Positions 1-7,299 of a DNA stretch of 17,346 nt are shown piece by piece. The notes beneath the pieces are model-generated. The model made no database searches, was not told the DNA's origin, and worked only from the letters and a program-made list of their open reading frames with translations. Where the stretch lies: positions 1-17,346 of the forward strand of contig JANNFX010000018.1 of NCBI GenBank assembly GCA_031380225.1, written 5' to 3'. How positions within the stretch are numbered: position 1 is the stretch's first letter; each line of letters starts with the position of its first letter. Origin of the DNA: JANNFX01 sp031380225. Its GTDB lineage: Bacteria > Pseudomonadota > Alphaproteobacteria > Rhizobiales > Hyphomicrobiaceae. Position numbers and translations under genes: made by a program.

Positions 1-585
1 ATTTCGTGTGGCGCCGGCGATGACTTTGGCTGGGGCGGTGACGGCGACGACGAACTCGACGGCGACGAAGGTGACGATGAATTGGATGGCGACGCCGGCG
101 ATGACGATCTCGACGGCGGAATGGGCAACGACGATTTGTCCGGCGGCCAAGGCAATGACCTCTTATCGGGTGGCGCAGGCGCTGATGCGCTCGACGGCGG
201 CGCTGGCAACGACATTTGCAACGGTGGCAACGGCCGCGACGACGAAAATGGCGGCGCGGGCCGCGATAAACTCAATGGCAACCGCGGCAACGATGATCTG
301 AACGGGGGCCGCGGTAACGACATTCTGAACGGCGGCGCGGGCGACGATACGTTCGTGTTTGCGCGCGGTTCGGGCAAAGATCACATCGTTGGGTTCACCG
401 CAGGCGGCAGCCAAGATCAGCTCGATCTGAGCAGCACTGCCCGCAACTTCCGCACATTTGAAGACGTCCTGGATCACACGCAGCAGAAGGGCCACGACGT
501 CCTGATCAACCTTGGTCACGGCGACAAGGTCTGGCTTGAGAACGTCGATATTAATCAGCTGACGAGCGCTGATTTTATCCTCTGA
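1..585 (+). CDS. RTX-repeat calcium-binding protein, C-terminal part (5' end outside window)
   Basis: The frame is open from base 1 to the TGA at 583-585, so this is the 3' end of a longer gene; the TTG at 82 is only an internal codon. From about base 46 to 345 the protein is built of glycine/aspartate nonapeptides of the GGxGxDxLx kind (for example GGQGNDLLS, GGAGADALD, GGRGNDILN), the Ca2+-binding beta-roll of RTX proteins. It then runs into DTFVFARGSGKDHIVGF and a closing stretch ending in SADFIL, the usual cap of haemolysin-type proteins. Family knowledge: such proteins leave the cell by a type I (ABC/MFP/TolC) system using an uncleaved C-terminal signal and fold when they meet external calcium. 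No secretion genes lie in the window. The effector domain, if any, would be upstream, so the activity (adhesin, protease, S-layer or other) cannot be told. Several repeats are degenerate, with Asp/Glu replacing Gly near the 5' edge. Confidence 0.9.
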   Translation: MSCGAGDDFGWGGDGDDELDGDEGDDELDGDAGDDDLDGGMGNDDLSGGQGNDLLSGGAGADALDGGAGNDICNGGNGRDDENGGAGRDKLNGNRGNDDLNGGRGNDILNGGAGDDTFVFARGSGKDHIVGFTAGGSQDQLDLSSTARNFRTFEDVLDHTQQKGHDVLINLGHGDKVWLENVDINQLTSADFIL

Positions 586-611
586 CGCGGTCATTAATTC
601 AGCAACAGTTT

Positions 612-648
612 ACCCCCGGCGTCTCCTGATGCCGGGGTTATTTGTTTG
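612..648 (+). terminator. Rho-independent terminator of the RTX gene
   Basis: A 10-bp stem (614-623 with 628-637, one G-T pair) closes a four-base TCCT loop and is followed by TTATTTGTTT. It sits 28 bases after the RTX stop codon and is oriented to stop plus-strand transcription. Confidence 0.85.
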
Positions 649-732
649 CTAAGTAATCCTCTGCTCTTGGCTTCGACATGGAACCATCCCTGACCAATGC
701 GGCCCTGCGCAATCGTCCTTCCAACCTCCGCC

Positions 733-766
733 AATAAAAATCGCCCCGGGGGAGGAGCCCGGGGCG
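733..766 (-). terminator. Rho-independent terminator of the small secreted protein gene
   Basis: A perfect 9-bp GC stem (742-750 with 758-766) with a 7-base loop. Read on the minus strand, the stem is followed by ATTTTTATTGG, a good U-tract. It lies about 50 bases past the stop codon of the minus-strand gene at 818-1084, which supports that small ORF being a real monocistronic gene. Confidence 0.85.
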
Positions 767-817
767 CAAGTTTGGGGAGGGGGGAGGCGCGTCGCGTGGT
801 AAATTCGAATTCAAAGA

Positions 818-1084
818 TCATGAGCAAGTCTGGCGCAGCGTCCAACTGACGATCTTGCAGTTGTTGCCGTTGGCATCGCACTTGCGGTTTGGCAGCTTGA
901 CGTAGTCGCACCAGTAGTTGCCCTGGTGGCCGGTGAAGCCATTCATCGGTTTCTTGAAGTTGTAATCTTCAACGAACATGTCCTTGCCGCGGCCGCCGGC
1001 TTCGGCCGCGCCAACCAGCGAAACGGTTGCTGCAACGGCGGCGAGCGTCAGGCCAGCGGTGCGGAGCGAAGCAAACTTGGTCAT
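818..1084 (-). CDS. Small secreted four-cysteine protein of unknown function
   Basis: 88 residues. The ATG at 1084 is chosen because AGAGGAGA lies 7-8 bases before it and because a clean signal peptide starts there: charged MTKFASLR, a hydrophobic core to about residue 26, then GAAEA with likely cleavage after residue 29. The longer reading back to 1312 has no such features. The mature part is about 59 residues, aromatic-rich, with Cys59, Cys69, Cys76 and Cys87, so two disulfides in the periplasm or outside the cell are plausible. I do not recognise the family. The gene stands alone between the RTX gene and parA, with its own terminator, and a perfect 18-bp palindrome (1173-1190) lies about 90 bases upstream of its start. 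Existence as a gene is well supported; function is unknown. Confidence 0.75.
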   Translation of the reverse strand: MTKFASLRTAGLTLAAVAATVSLVGAAEAGGRGKDMFVEDYNFKKPMNGFTGHQGNYWCDYVKLPNRKCDANGNNCKIVSWTLRQTCS

Positions 1085-1392
1085 TGGAAGTCTCCTCTGG
1101 AGTTTGGCCAACTGGATTTCAGCGACCGTTGATCTCTGATGACCAGAAGCTAATCGCTCAGCCACAGCGGCGCTGTTCCGGCCGGAACAGGGAAAATTGG
1201 CTGTCAAAATCGCGTTCAATCTGTATACGTTCAGAGAGAAATTTGACCGCAGACGTTTGTACCGGCTGAAAAAAGGCCAAATGTCTTGCCCCGGTGCCGG
1301 AATTTGCCTCATAAGGTGGTAATTAAGACGGCGCGTTGGGCCTGGTGCGAATCTGGGGCAACGAGTTTGCGCGCTCCGGGGGACGGGACGGA
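1085..1392. other. Divergent intergenic region between the small secreted gene and parA
   Basis: 308 bases that must carry the promoters of both flanking genes. Apart from the palindrome at 1173-1190 I see no convincing sigma-70 pair. A minus-strand TTGACA at 1202-1207 has only GC-rich sequence at the matching -10 distance. No ORF here has credible coding features. Confidence 0.5.
1173..1190. promoter_or_regulatory. Perfect 18-bp palindrome, operator candidate
   Basis: CTGTTCCGGCCGGAACAG equals its own reverse complement over all 18 bases. It lies 89 bases upstream of the small secreted gene start and about 200 bases before parA, in the divergent region. There is no U-tract on either side, so it is more like a binding site for a dimeric regulator than a terminator. 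The regulator is not identifiable. Confidence 0.45.
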
Positions 1393-2262
1393 ATGGCTAA
1401 GTTTCTGGCAGTGGCGAACCGCAAAGGTGGGGTTGGAAAATCCACGGTCGCCGTGATGCTCGCCCAAGCGTTTTCGGTTTGGGGCGGCCAAAAAGTGCTG
1501 ATCCTCGACCTCGACTCGCAGTGCAATGCCTCCATGATCTTGCTTGGCGGCGAGGGCTGGGTAGCGGCGCGAGGCGCCAGGCGCACGGTTTCAGACTATT
1601 TCACGGAAAGCTTCGATTCCGACAGCCGGCCGCCACTCGATTACTTGGTTGATGGCGTTGGCGATGTTACCGGCCCCAACGGTGAAGCTCCGCCGTTATC
1701 GTTGCTTCCAGGCTCATTGTTGCTCGATGATGTCCAAGGCGATCTGTTCTTGGCCTATGCATCACGGCGCGAAAGCCTTGATATGGGCAACGGGCTCAGG
1801 ACCTGGTTTGAGCAGCTGATCCGCCGCTTTGACCCGTATTTTGACTTGGTTATCCTTGATTGCGCGCCGGGGTTGTCATTCGCCGCACTGGCCGCCATGT
1901 CGACCGCTGATAAGGTTGTGGTGCCGTTCCGGCCCGACTACGTATCGTTGCATGCCGTAGACCGTGTCTCACTGATAATTGAGCAAAAGTCCAATCTAGA
2001 CGAGTTGTCGATGGTGCCGATGGAATTAAGGCGCTACGCTTGTCTTCCGAACTTTGTCCGTACCGATCCTAGAGAAAGATTATTAATTGAAGAAACAGGG
2101 TTAGCTCACCCCATGCTCGCCACAGAGTTGCCGCAACGGGACGGGATAGCAAATGCCTTCGATTGGTTTCCACAGCGGCGGCCCATTCTCGAGAAATATG
2201 GTGCGGCGGCACATGATATTCGCAAGCTGTTCGACGAAGTCGCGAAGTTGATTGCCGATTGA
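1393..2262 (+). CDS. Orphan ParA/MinD-family ATPase
   Basis: 289 residues from the ATG at 1393; a TTG 57 bases upstream would add a tail that the family lacks. It has the deviant Walker A box KGGVGKST at residues 11-18, with the signature lysine at the first position of the box (Lys11). Walker A' is LDLDSQCNAS (about 38-47), where the family usually has DxDPQxN, so Pro and Gly are replaced by Ser and Cys. Walker B is in FDLVILDCAP. Family knowledge: ATP-bound dimers bind DNA or membrane non-specifically and position plasmids, chromosomes, chemoreceptor arrays or other cargo with a partner protein. No parB or parS-like site is seen nearby, so it is an orphan ParA. The next gene starts 30 bases downstream on the same strand and is the natural candidate for its partner. 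A cargo role is inference; ATPase family membership is firm. Confidence 0.88.
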   Translation: MAKFLAVANRKGGVGKSTVAVMLAQAFSVWGGQKVLILDLDSQCNASMILLGGEGWVAARGARRTVSDYFTESFDSDSRPPLDYLVDGVGDVTGPNGEAPPLSLLPGSLLLDDVQGDLFLAYASRRESLDMGNGLRTWFEQLIRRFDPYFDLVILDCAPGLSFAALAAMSTADKVVVPFRPDYVSLHAVDRVSLIIEQKSNLDELSMVPMELRRYACLPNFVRTDPRERLLIEETGLAHPMLATELPQRDGIANAFDWFPQRRPILEKYGAAAHDIRKLFDEVAKLIAD

Positions 2263-2292
2263 CGCGGCCGGCAAGCGTGAAGGGTACCGTCT

Positions 2293-2763
2293 ATGTCACA
2301 AAGTTCGCAGGATCCTGCCAAGCAGCGGCTGCAAGCGTTCTTCCGTCAGAACATCCTGGCTGAACCTGGTGTGACGAGTGATCTCGCCGAGCGAATTGCC
2401 GGCCGTTGCGTCAGCGCCATCGATCAAACGCTGACGATCCACGCCGGTAGGGCGCCAACGCCAGCACCAAGTCAACCGCAGCAGCCAGCACTACAGGCAC
2501 CGGTCCAACAGGCACCTGTTCAACAGCCGCCAGCATCTTTTGATCCGTTCGCGTTTAGCGTTGTCGCCATGTTGGCCCGTCTTGGCCGCGACGAATTGAT
2601 GACGCGGCTGAACTCCATTCCGGCCATCGACAATCTGCGCACATTGGCCTTGGCACAGCACATCTACGTCGACCCTGCCCTGGCCCGCACCGACGACGTG
2701 AGGCTGGCGATTATTCGTGGTGCGGAGCATCGTATCGCGTCGCGCCGTGCGGCGGCGAGCTGA
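2293..2763 (+). CDS. Hypothetical protein with Pro/Gln-rich linker, possible ParA partner
   Basis: 156 residues; the ATG at 2293 has GAAGGG 8 bases upstream. Three parts can be seen: an N-terminal helical segment (about 1-50) with a few basic residues, a low-complexity linker (about 52-83) rich in Pro, Gln and Ala with repeats such as APVQQ, and a C-terminal helical part (about 84-156) ending in a basic stretch (EHRIASRRAAAS). There is no signal peptide or membrane segment. I do not recognise the family. Its position, 30 bases after parA and overlapping or abutting the KamA-like gene, suggests co-expression. Orphan ParA proteins commonly sit beside a small adaptor that stimulates the ATPase and links it to cargo; that role here is an inference from position only. 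Confidence 0.75.
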   Translation: MSQSSQDPAKQRLQAFFRQNILAEPGVTSDLAERIAGRCVSAIDQTLTIHAGRAPTPAPSQPQQPALQAPVQQAPVQQPPASFDPFAFSVVAMLARLGRDELMTRLNSIPAIDNLRTLALAQHIYVDPALARTDDVRLAIIRGAEHRIASRRAAAS

Positions 2764-3829
2764 GATCGTTGTTGATGGCCGTCCGTTGAACAAAACTCTA
2801 AAGTCGGCAGACGACCTGATCTCAGCCGGGCTCGCACGGCCTTCAGACAAATTAGCGTTGGCGCGCGTCGCTGAGCGTTACGCCGTTGCTATTCCACCAG
2901 CGATGCTGGCGCTGATCGACGCCACCGATCCAGATGACCCCATCGCGCGCCAATTTGTGCCCGATGCGCGTGAGCTCAATGTGTTGCCATTTGAATTGGC
3001 CGACCCGATCGGGGACGACGCCAAGAGCCCGGTCACCGGCATCGTGCACCGCTATGCTGATCGCGTGCTGTTAAAGATCGTCGGCGTTTGTCCGGTCTAT
3101 TGCCGGTTTTGCTTCCGCCGTGAAATGGTTGGTCCAGACGCAGGTCGCAATCTTACTGCGGGCGAACTTGAGGCAGCGCTGGCCTACATCGCGTCACGTT
3201 CTGAAATCTGGGAAGTGATCCTGACCGGCGGTGATCCATTCGTGTTGTCGGAAAAAAAAGTCGCGGATATCACCCGCCGTCTCGATGCCATCGCTCACGT
3301 CAAGATGATCCGCTGGCATACGCGCGTGCCAGTCGTCGCGCCAGAACTGGTAACAGCGGCCTTCGTCACGGCGCTGAAAGCCCGGCGCGCAACGGCATAT
3401 GTCGGCCTGCACGCCAACCATCCGCGTGAACTGACGTCAGACGCGCGTGCAGCCATTGGCCGTATCGTCGATGCCGGCATCCCAGTTGTCAGCCAGTCCG
3501 TGCTGCTCCGCGGCGTCAATGACAACGTCGATACGCTCGAAGCCTTAATGCGTGGTTTTGCCGAAGCGCGCGTCACGCCGTACTATTTGCACCATGGCGA
3601 CTTAGCGCCCGGCACCTCGCACTTTCGAACGACGATCGCAGAGGGGCAAGCGTTGATGCGCGAGCTGCGCAATCGGCTGTCCGGTCTGGCGATGCCGGAG
3701 TATGTGCTCGATATTCCCGGTGCCCATGGCAAGGTTCCCATCGGGCCTGAGTACAGCGCTGAGGCCATTGATGGCGTTGTTACGGTCATAGACCGTAACG
3801 GAACGCCCCGCAGCTATCGCGAGACATAG
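2717..3829 (+). CDS. KamA/EpmB-like radical SAM lysine 2,3-aminomutase family protein
   Basis: Up to 370 residues. The radical-SAM cluster motif is CPVYCRFC (Cys125, Cys129, Cys132 from the GTG at 2717), followed by FRRE. The family landmarks are in order: TGGDPF (170-174), WHTRVPVV (200-207), LHANHPREL (231-239), YYLHHGDL (289-296), and IPGAHGKVP (333-341), with Lys339 as the likely PLP-binding lysine. Family knowledge: a 4Fe-4S cluster, SAM and PLP drive a 1,2-amino shift, making beta-lysine from lysine; in EpmB the product is used to modify elongation factor P. The length fits the short EpmB/KamA-like class rather than the longer clostridial enzyme. No efp or epmA is present. The start is uncertain: GTG 2717 overlaps the preceding gene by 47 bases, while TTG 2786 begins near the first family-like residues; neither has a strong ribosome site. 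It converges on the MscS gene with only 11 bases between. Confidence 0.88.
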   Translation: MVRSIVSRRAVRRRAEIVVDGRPLNKTLKSADDLISAGLARPSDKLALARVAERYAVAIPPAMLALIDATDPDDPIARQFVPDARELNVLPFELADPIGDDAKSPVTGIVHRYADRVLLKIVGVCPVYCRFCFRREMVGPDAGRNLTAGELEAALAYIASRSEIWEVILTGGDPFVLSEKKVADITRRLDAIAHVKMIRWHTRVPVVAPELVTAAFVTALKARRATAYVGLHANHPRELTSDARAAIGRIVDAGIPVVSQSVLLRGVNDNVDTLEALMRGFAEARVTPYYLHHGDLAPGTSHFRTTIAEGQALMRELRNRLSGLAMPEYVLDIPGAHGKVPIGPEYSAEAIDGVVTVIDRNGTPRSYRET

Positions 3830-3840
3830 CACTTTTATGC

Positions 3841-6800
3841 CTAAGTCGACTGCGCGTCCTTGCGGATCGGCCGAACAACCGCCGTTGGTGCTGCTGGCGC
3901 TGCTGCTGCAGTTGACGGCTCGGGCGCTGCTGGCGGCGGAGGCTGCGGCTCTGGCGACGCTTCTGCAGTGGCCGCTTGTGCGCGTTCCGCCATGATCCGC
4001 GCGAGCAGTAACTTCACGCCGTCCAGGTCGCGCAAATAGATGTCGTGCGTCGATTGCGGCAACGAAATGCCAGCGTTGCGGAGCGCCTTTAGAACGCGCG
4101 TCCTAAGTTCGCTCTCGACAGCAGCCGGGCTGCTGCCATGGGGAATGGTGGCGCGGATCGAAAACTTCAACTCTCCCGCCATGTCATCGAATGATACCGT
4201 CGGCGGCGGAGGTTGCAACAGCATGGGGCAATTTTGTGCAACGGCCTCAAGAGTTTCGCGAACGCGCTCGGGGTCGTTGTCCAGGGCAACCGCAACGTTG
4301 AGAACAATTCCAGGATTGCCCAACGCCCGGTCTTGCGCCGAATGGGGAATGATTCCGCCGTGGCGCAACGCTTTCAGAATGCGGGTTCTGAGTTCGGTCT
4401 GCACCGCTGTCGATCGGCTGACGTCGGGGATGACGGCTCGCACCGAAAACTTGAGTTCACCGTCCATTTCATCGAAGGCGACGGTCGGCGTCGGATGCTG
4501 CATCAACAGTGTGCACTCTTGCGCAACCCTCTGCAGAATAGCCCGGACATGCTCGGGGTCGTGTTCGAAGGCTACGGTGACAGGGACAACGACCCGGCCG
4601 AGTGCATTGCGATGGGTCCAGTTGGTGACTGTAGAGGTGATGAGATCGGAGTTAGGCACAATCAGACTGGCGCGGTCGGAGGTCTCAATCTCCGTTGACC
4701 GGACCGCGATGCGGCGCACGAAGCCTTCCTGTCCTTTGACCGCAACCCAATCGCCAACTTTGATCGGGCGCTCAACGAGCAGGATCAGGCCCGAGACAAA
4801 GTTTGAGACAATCGACTGCAATCCGAAACCGATGCCGACCGACAGCGCACCAGCAACGATCGCGAAGTTGGTTATGTCGAGCCCGCCATAGGAAACCGCC
4901 ATCAAGGCCGCGAGTGTGAAGCCTGCGTAGCCAACTGCGGTGTGAATGGAATTGGCGATGCCACGATCAATTTTTGCGCTCTCAAGGACGCCGGACCTTA
5001 ACCAGCGCTGGACCAGGCGCGTGGCAAGAATGATCGCCAGGAACAGTCCCAAGGCGACCAGGATGCGTACAAACGAGATTTTAAATTGCCCGATCTCGAA
5101 GCCGAACATCGCCGACTTCAGCCACCCGACCGCTTCAGGAAGTGTGTAGCCCCAGGTCAGCAAGATCATGGGTACGGCGAACATCGCCAGAACAACATTG
5201 AGAACCAAAGCGACGCCGCTTGCGATCGCGCCGCCTTGATCTTCGCTCAGGCCAGCGCGTTCTGCGAGGATGGTTTCAATCGGTTTGATACCGCTCCCTG
5301 GCGCACCAAGCATTGCGCGAATGGCAAGATGCAACAGCAAAACTACGGCAATCGCGCCGCCCGTTGTTACAAGTTGCTCGACCACAAACCGGCCTAGCGA
5401 CACATAGCCAAACGCTACTGACCCGATGATGACGAACGCGGTAGCTAGCAGCGGCAGCTTCAACAGTTTTGGATCGTAGATCGAAACTGCCACCGTTTGG
5501 CTTGCCGTCGCGCCGGCGGTCTGAGCGCCAAAGTCAATTGCTGGTGCCGATGCTCTTGTAAATGGTGTTCTGACGAGGCGAATTAACAGTAACGCGATTG
5601 CCGTGCTGCACAGGCTCGCCACCAGCACACTAACCGGAACAGGGAGGAACAGCAGCCGCGCCAATTCACTTAAGATGCGGTCAGCTGCAAAGAAGCCGGC
5701 GATCCAGATCAAGTATCGTGTGATCGATTTGGCTGGCGCGCCGGCCAAGTCCACCAGCCGCCATGCGGCCCGGCCTGGCGAAAAGATCGTCTTGGCCAAT
5801 GCCGACACAGCGATAAAAATCATAAAACTTGAGAGCGTGGTTGGTGCAAGTTGCTCCAATTCGTGAACCAAAAGGTTCATTTGATCGAGGCCGAGCGTCA
5901 GCACCAATGCCGCCACAGCGGCAGGCAACGCCATCAGCGGCGTCATCCAGCCGGCCATGGCGGCGCGTTGAAAGAAAGTCGGAGCCTCGGTCCGCGGCGC
6001 GTCGAGTTTCGTTGCCTTGAGGCGGCGCACGGCTGAACGTAGAGCGACGTAGCCGCCAGCCACGGCCATCAGCAAAGCTGCTAACAATCCAAGTTGCCCC
6101 GAAGCCGCCTTCATCCAGCTCTTGGCGATGCTACCGATTTGACGGCCGCCAGCGGGCAGTTCTCGAATGGCGCGGTTCCAAGTCTCCGGAGATAACGGCG
6201 ACAGCGAGCGTGCCAAAATGCGGCTGGTGAAAATTTGCTGCCGGAGCGACTGCACTTGATCGCTCAATTGGCGGGCGCGTTCCTCGACTAAGTCGGTGGT
6301 ATGCAATGCGCCGCCGAGTTCAGCGGCTGTTGTGTTTAAGCGCTGACGTTCTGTGGCGACTTGCTGCGCTTCGGGTGCCGCATCTTTTTCCGGAACCGGG
6401 CCGAGTTTGTCGATTTGGCTCTTAACGGCGGCTAGGCGCGGCGCAAAATGCGCGCGCGATAGGGACGTGCCGTCGACAAATCCGTCGAGTTCCAGACGCA
6501 GATGGGCGAGATCGGCCTCACTATCCTTTGACCGCTCCAGTGTTTTTTCCAGCGCCTCTATGGTTGCTGAAAGACCGAGTGCGATCTGCTCCACATCCGG
6601 TAACAGAACCTTCGGCGGCTCGACAGGTTTGACCGGCTCAGTTGCAGCTTTTTGAGCGTCGCCGGAAGGTTCGGTCTTCTGGCCAGCGGCCGGCTCGGTT
6701 GCCGCCGCCGCTTGCTGGACGCCGGCGTCTGCGAACGCAGGTAGAACCAGCAAAGACATCACTGTGCACAGCGCCAAAACCGCCAGCATGAGCTGCAGTC

Positions 6801-6852
6801 TGAGTACAACCAAACCAACGGCCGATCTTAGAGGCAAAGACCAAATCTCCAT
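3841..6852 (-). CDS. Large MscS-family mechanosensitive ion channel with duplicated C-terminal domain
   Basis: 1003 residues. An N-terminal hydrophobic segment (12-40) ending in PAFADA is probably a signal peptide. It is followed by a periplasmic part (about 41-250) with a low-complexity stretch and heptad-like helices, resembling the DUF3772 region of large channels. About ten membrane segments follow between 254 and 692. The pore region is recognisable at 657-692, with GALSVGIGFGLQSIVSNF followed by VERPIKVGDWV, then the MscS beta domain to about 746. Two successive copies of the C-terminal alpha/beta domain come next (753-836 and 848-932), then an Ala/Pro-rich tail. Family knowledge: these inner-membrane channels open under tension to release solutes during hypo-osmotic shock, and the large forms may have extra sensory roles. 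The ATG at 6852 lacks a strong ribosome site, but the hydrophobic N-terminus fits. It lies 69 bases after the FliO-like gene on the same strand and may be co-transcribed with it. Confidence 0.92.
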   Translation of the reverse strand: MEIWSLPLRSAVGLVVLRLQLMLAVLALCTVMSLLVLPAFADAGVQQAAAATEPAAGQKTEPSGDAQKAATEPVKPVEPPKVLLPDVEQIALGLSATIEALEKTLERSKDSEADLAHLRLELDGFVDGTSLSRAHFAPRLAAVKSQIDKLGPVPEKDAAPEAQQVATERQRLNTTAAELGGALHTTDLVEERARQLSDQVQSLRQQIFTSRILARSLSPLSPETWNRAIRELPAGGRQIGSIAKSWMKAASGQLGLLAALLMAVAGGYVALRSAVRRLKATKLDAPRTEAPTFFQRAAMAGWMTPLMALPAAVAALVLTLGLDQMNLLVHELEQLAPTTLSSFMIFIAVSALAKTIFSPGRAAWRLVDLAGAPAKSITRYLIWIAGFFAADRILSELARLLFLPVPVSVLVASLCSTAIALLLIRLVRTPFTRASAPAIDFGAQTAGATASQTVAVSIYDPKLLKLPLLATAFVIIGSVAFGYVSLGRFVVEQLVTTGGAIAVVLLLHLAIRAMLGAPGSGIKPIETILAERAGLSEDQGGAIASGVALVLNVVLAMFAVPMILLTWGYTLPEAVGWLKSAMFGFEIGQFKISFVRILVALGLFLAIILATRLVQRWLRSGVLESAKIDRGIANSIHTAVGYAGFTLAALMAVSYGGLDITNFAIVAGALSVGIGFGLQSIVSNFVSGLILLVERPIKVGDWVAVKGQEGFVRRIAVRSTEIETSDRASLIVPNSDLITSTVTNWTHRNALGRVVVPVTVAFEHDPEHVRAILQRVAQECTLLMQHPTPTVAFDEMDGELKFSVRAVIPDVSRSTAVQTELRTRILKALRHGGIIPHSAQDRALGNPGIVLNVAVALDNDPERVRETLEAVAQNCPMLLQPPPPTVSFDDMAGELKFSIRATIPHGSSPAAVESELRTRVLKALRNAGISLPQSTHDIYLRDLDGVKLLLARIMAERAQAATAEASPEPQPPPPAAPEPSTAAAAPAAPTAVVRPIRKDAQST
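4057..4596 (-). repeat. Tandem duplication of the MscS C-terminal domain within the channel gene
   Basis: Copy A is 4345-4596 (residues 753-836) and copy B is 4057-4311 (residues 848-932), joined by an 11-residue linker. By hand alignment about 48 of 83 positions are identical. Shared blocks include GELKFS, ELRTR, LKALR and PTV. Other channels of the family carry one such domain. Confidence 0.85.
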
Positions 6853-6921
6853 ATTGATGACATTCGAGGACGCCTATGCCATGCAACTTGGCGGCTATTA
6901 GGGCCATAACTTTTAGCGTTT

Positions 6922-7299
6922 TTAGCCGTCAGTTCCGTTTGAACGCTGGCCGAAGGCGCGGGCCTGACTTTCGGCGGTTGTGTAACTTTTCGCCGGAGTT
7001 CGGTCGGCGGCGACCGGTGTGCCGAGGCCCGGTCCGCTGATGCCGGTTTCGATGACCATATCAACCGGCCCGCCAGTCATGATCAGGTGTTCGACGTCAT
7101 CGCGGCGGATCAGCAGCAGTTTGCGGCGGCCATCGATGCTGGCCTGCTCGGTAACATAGATGCGCGGGTCAGGCTTGGGCCCGAAAAAAGCTGAAGCAGG
7201 TGACTGCCCGGACAAAAAACTGCGGGCGGCGACACCCCCCAGAACAATAATTACTGCAGCCAACGCCAGGATCAGCAACCAGAACATCATATCCCACAT
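6922..7299 (-). CDS. FliO-like small membrane protein
   Basis: 125 residues from the ATG at 7299, where MWDMMFWLLILALA starts a single membrane helix (about 5-25). The reading frame continues upstream to 7494, but that extension is charged, lacks family features, and would bury the helix. After the helix and a Pro/Gly linker comes a small basic domain with DGRRKLLLIRRDDVEHLIM and GGPVDMVIETGI. That pattern is seen in alphaproteobacterial proteins annotated as FliO/flagellar biosynthesis-like. FliO proper helps assemble the FliP pore of the flagellar export gate. No other flagellar gene is in the window, so a flagellar role is not supported by context and a general membrane-scaffold role is possible. 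The C-terminal 35 residues look disordered. GGAGG lies about 20 bases before the start, further away than usual. Confidence 0.6.
   Translation of the reverse strand: MWDMMFWLLILALAAVIIVLGGVAARSFLSGQSPASAFFGPKPDPRIYVTEQASIDGRRKLLLIRRDDVEHLIMTGGPVDMVIETGISGPGLGTPVAADRTPAKSYTTAESQARAFGQRSNGTDG

Noticed and set aside
8..301. ORF of 97 residues rich in Ala/Thr/Met overlapping the RTX gene
   Set aside because: It is the shifted-frame reading of the 27-base RTX repeat; composition is an artefact of GGC/GAC codons.
1173..1190. LexA box
   Set aside because: The alphaproteobacterial LexA site is a direct GTTC-N7-GTTC; this is an inverted arrangement with a different spacing.
1176..1250. EcfG-type stress promoter (GGAAC...CGTT) in the divergent region
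   Set aside because: GGAAC occurs on both strands because of the palindrome, but no CGTT is found at 16-17 bases on either strand.
3805..3840. Terminator between the convergent KamA-like and MscS genes
   Set aside because: Only a 5-bp GCTAT/ATAGC stem followed by ACTTTTA; too weak to call.
4040..4891. Long plus-strand ORF of 283 residues opposite the MscS gene
   Set aside because: It is antisense to a strongly conserved channel domain, has no domain features and no ribosome site, and is Ser/Arg/Thr-rich as expected for a GC-rich shadow.
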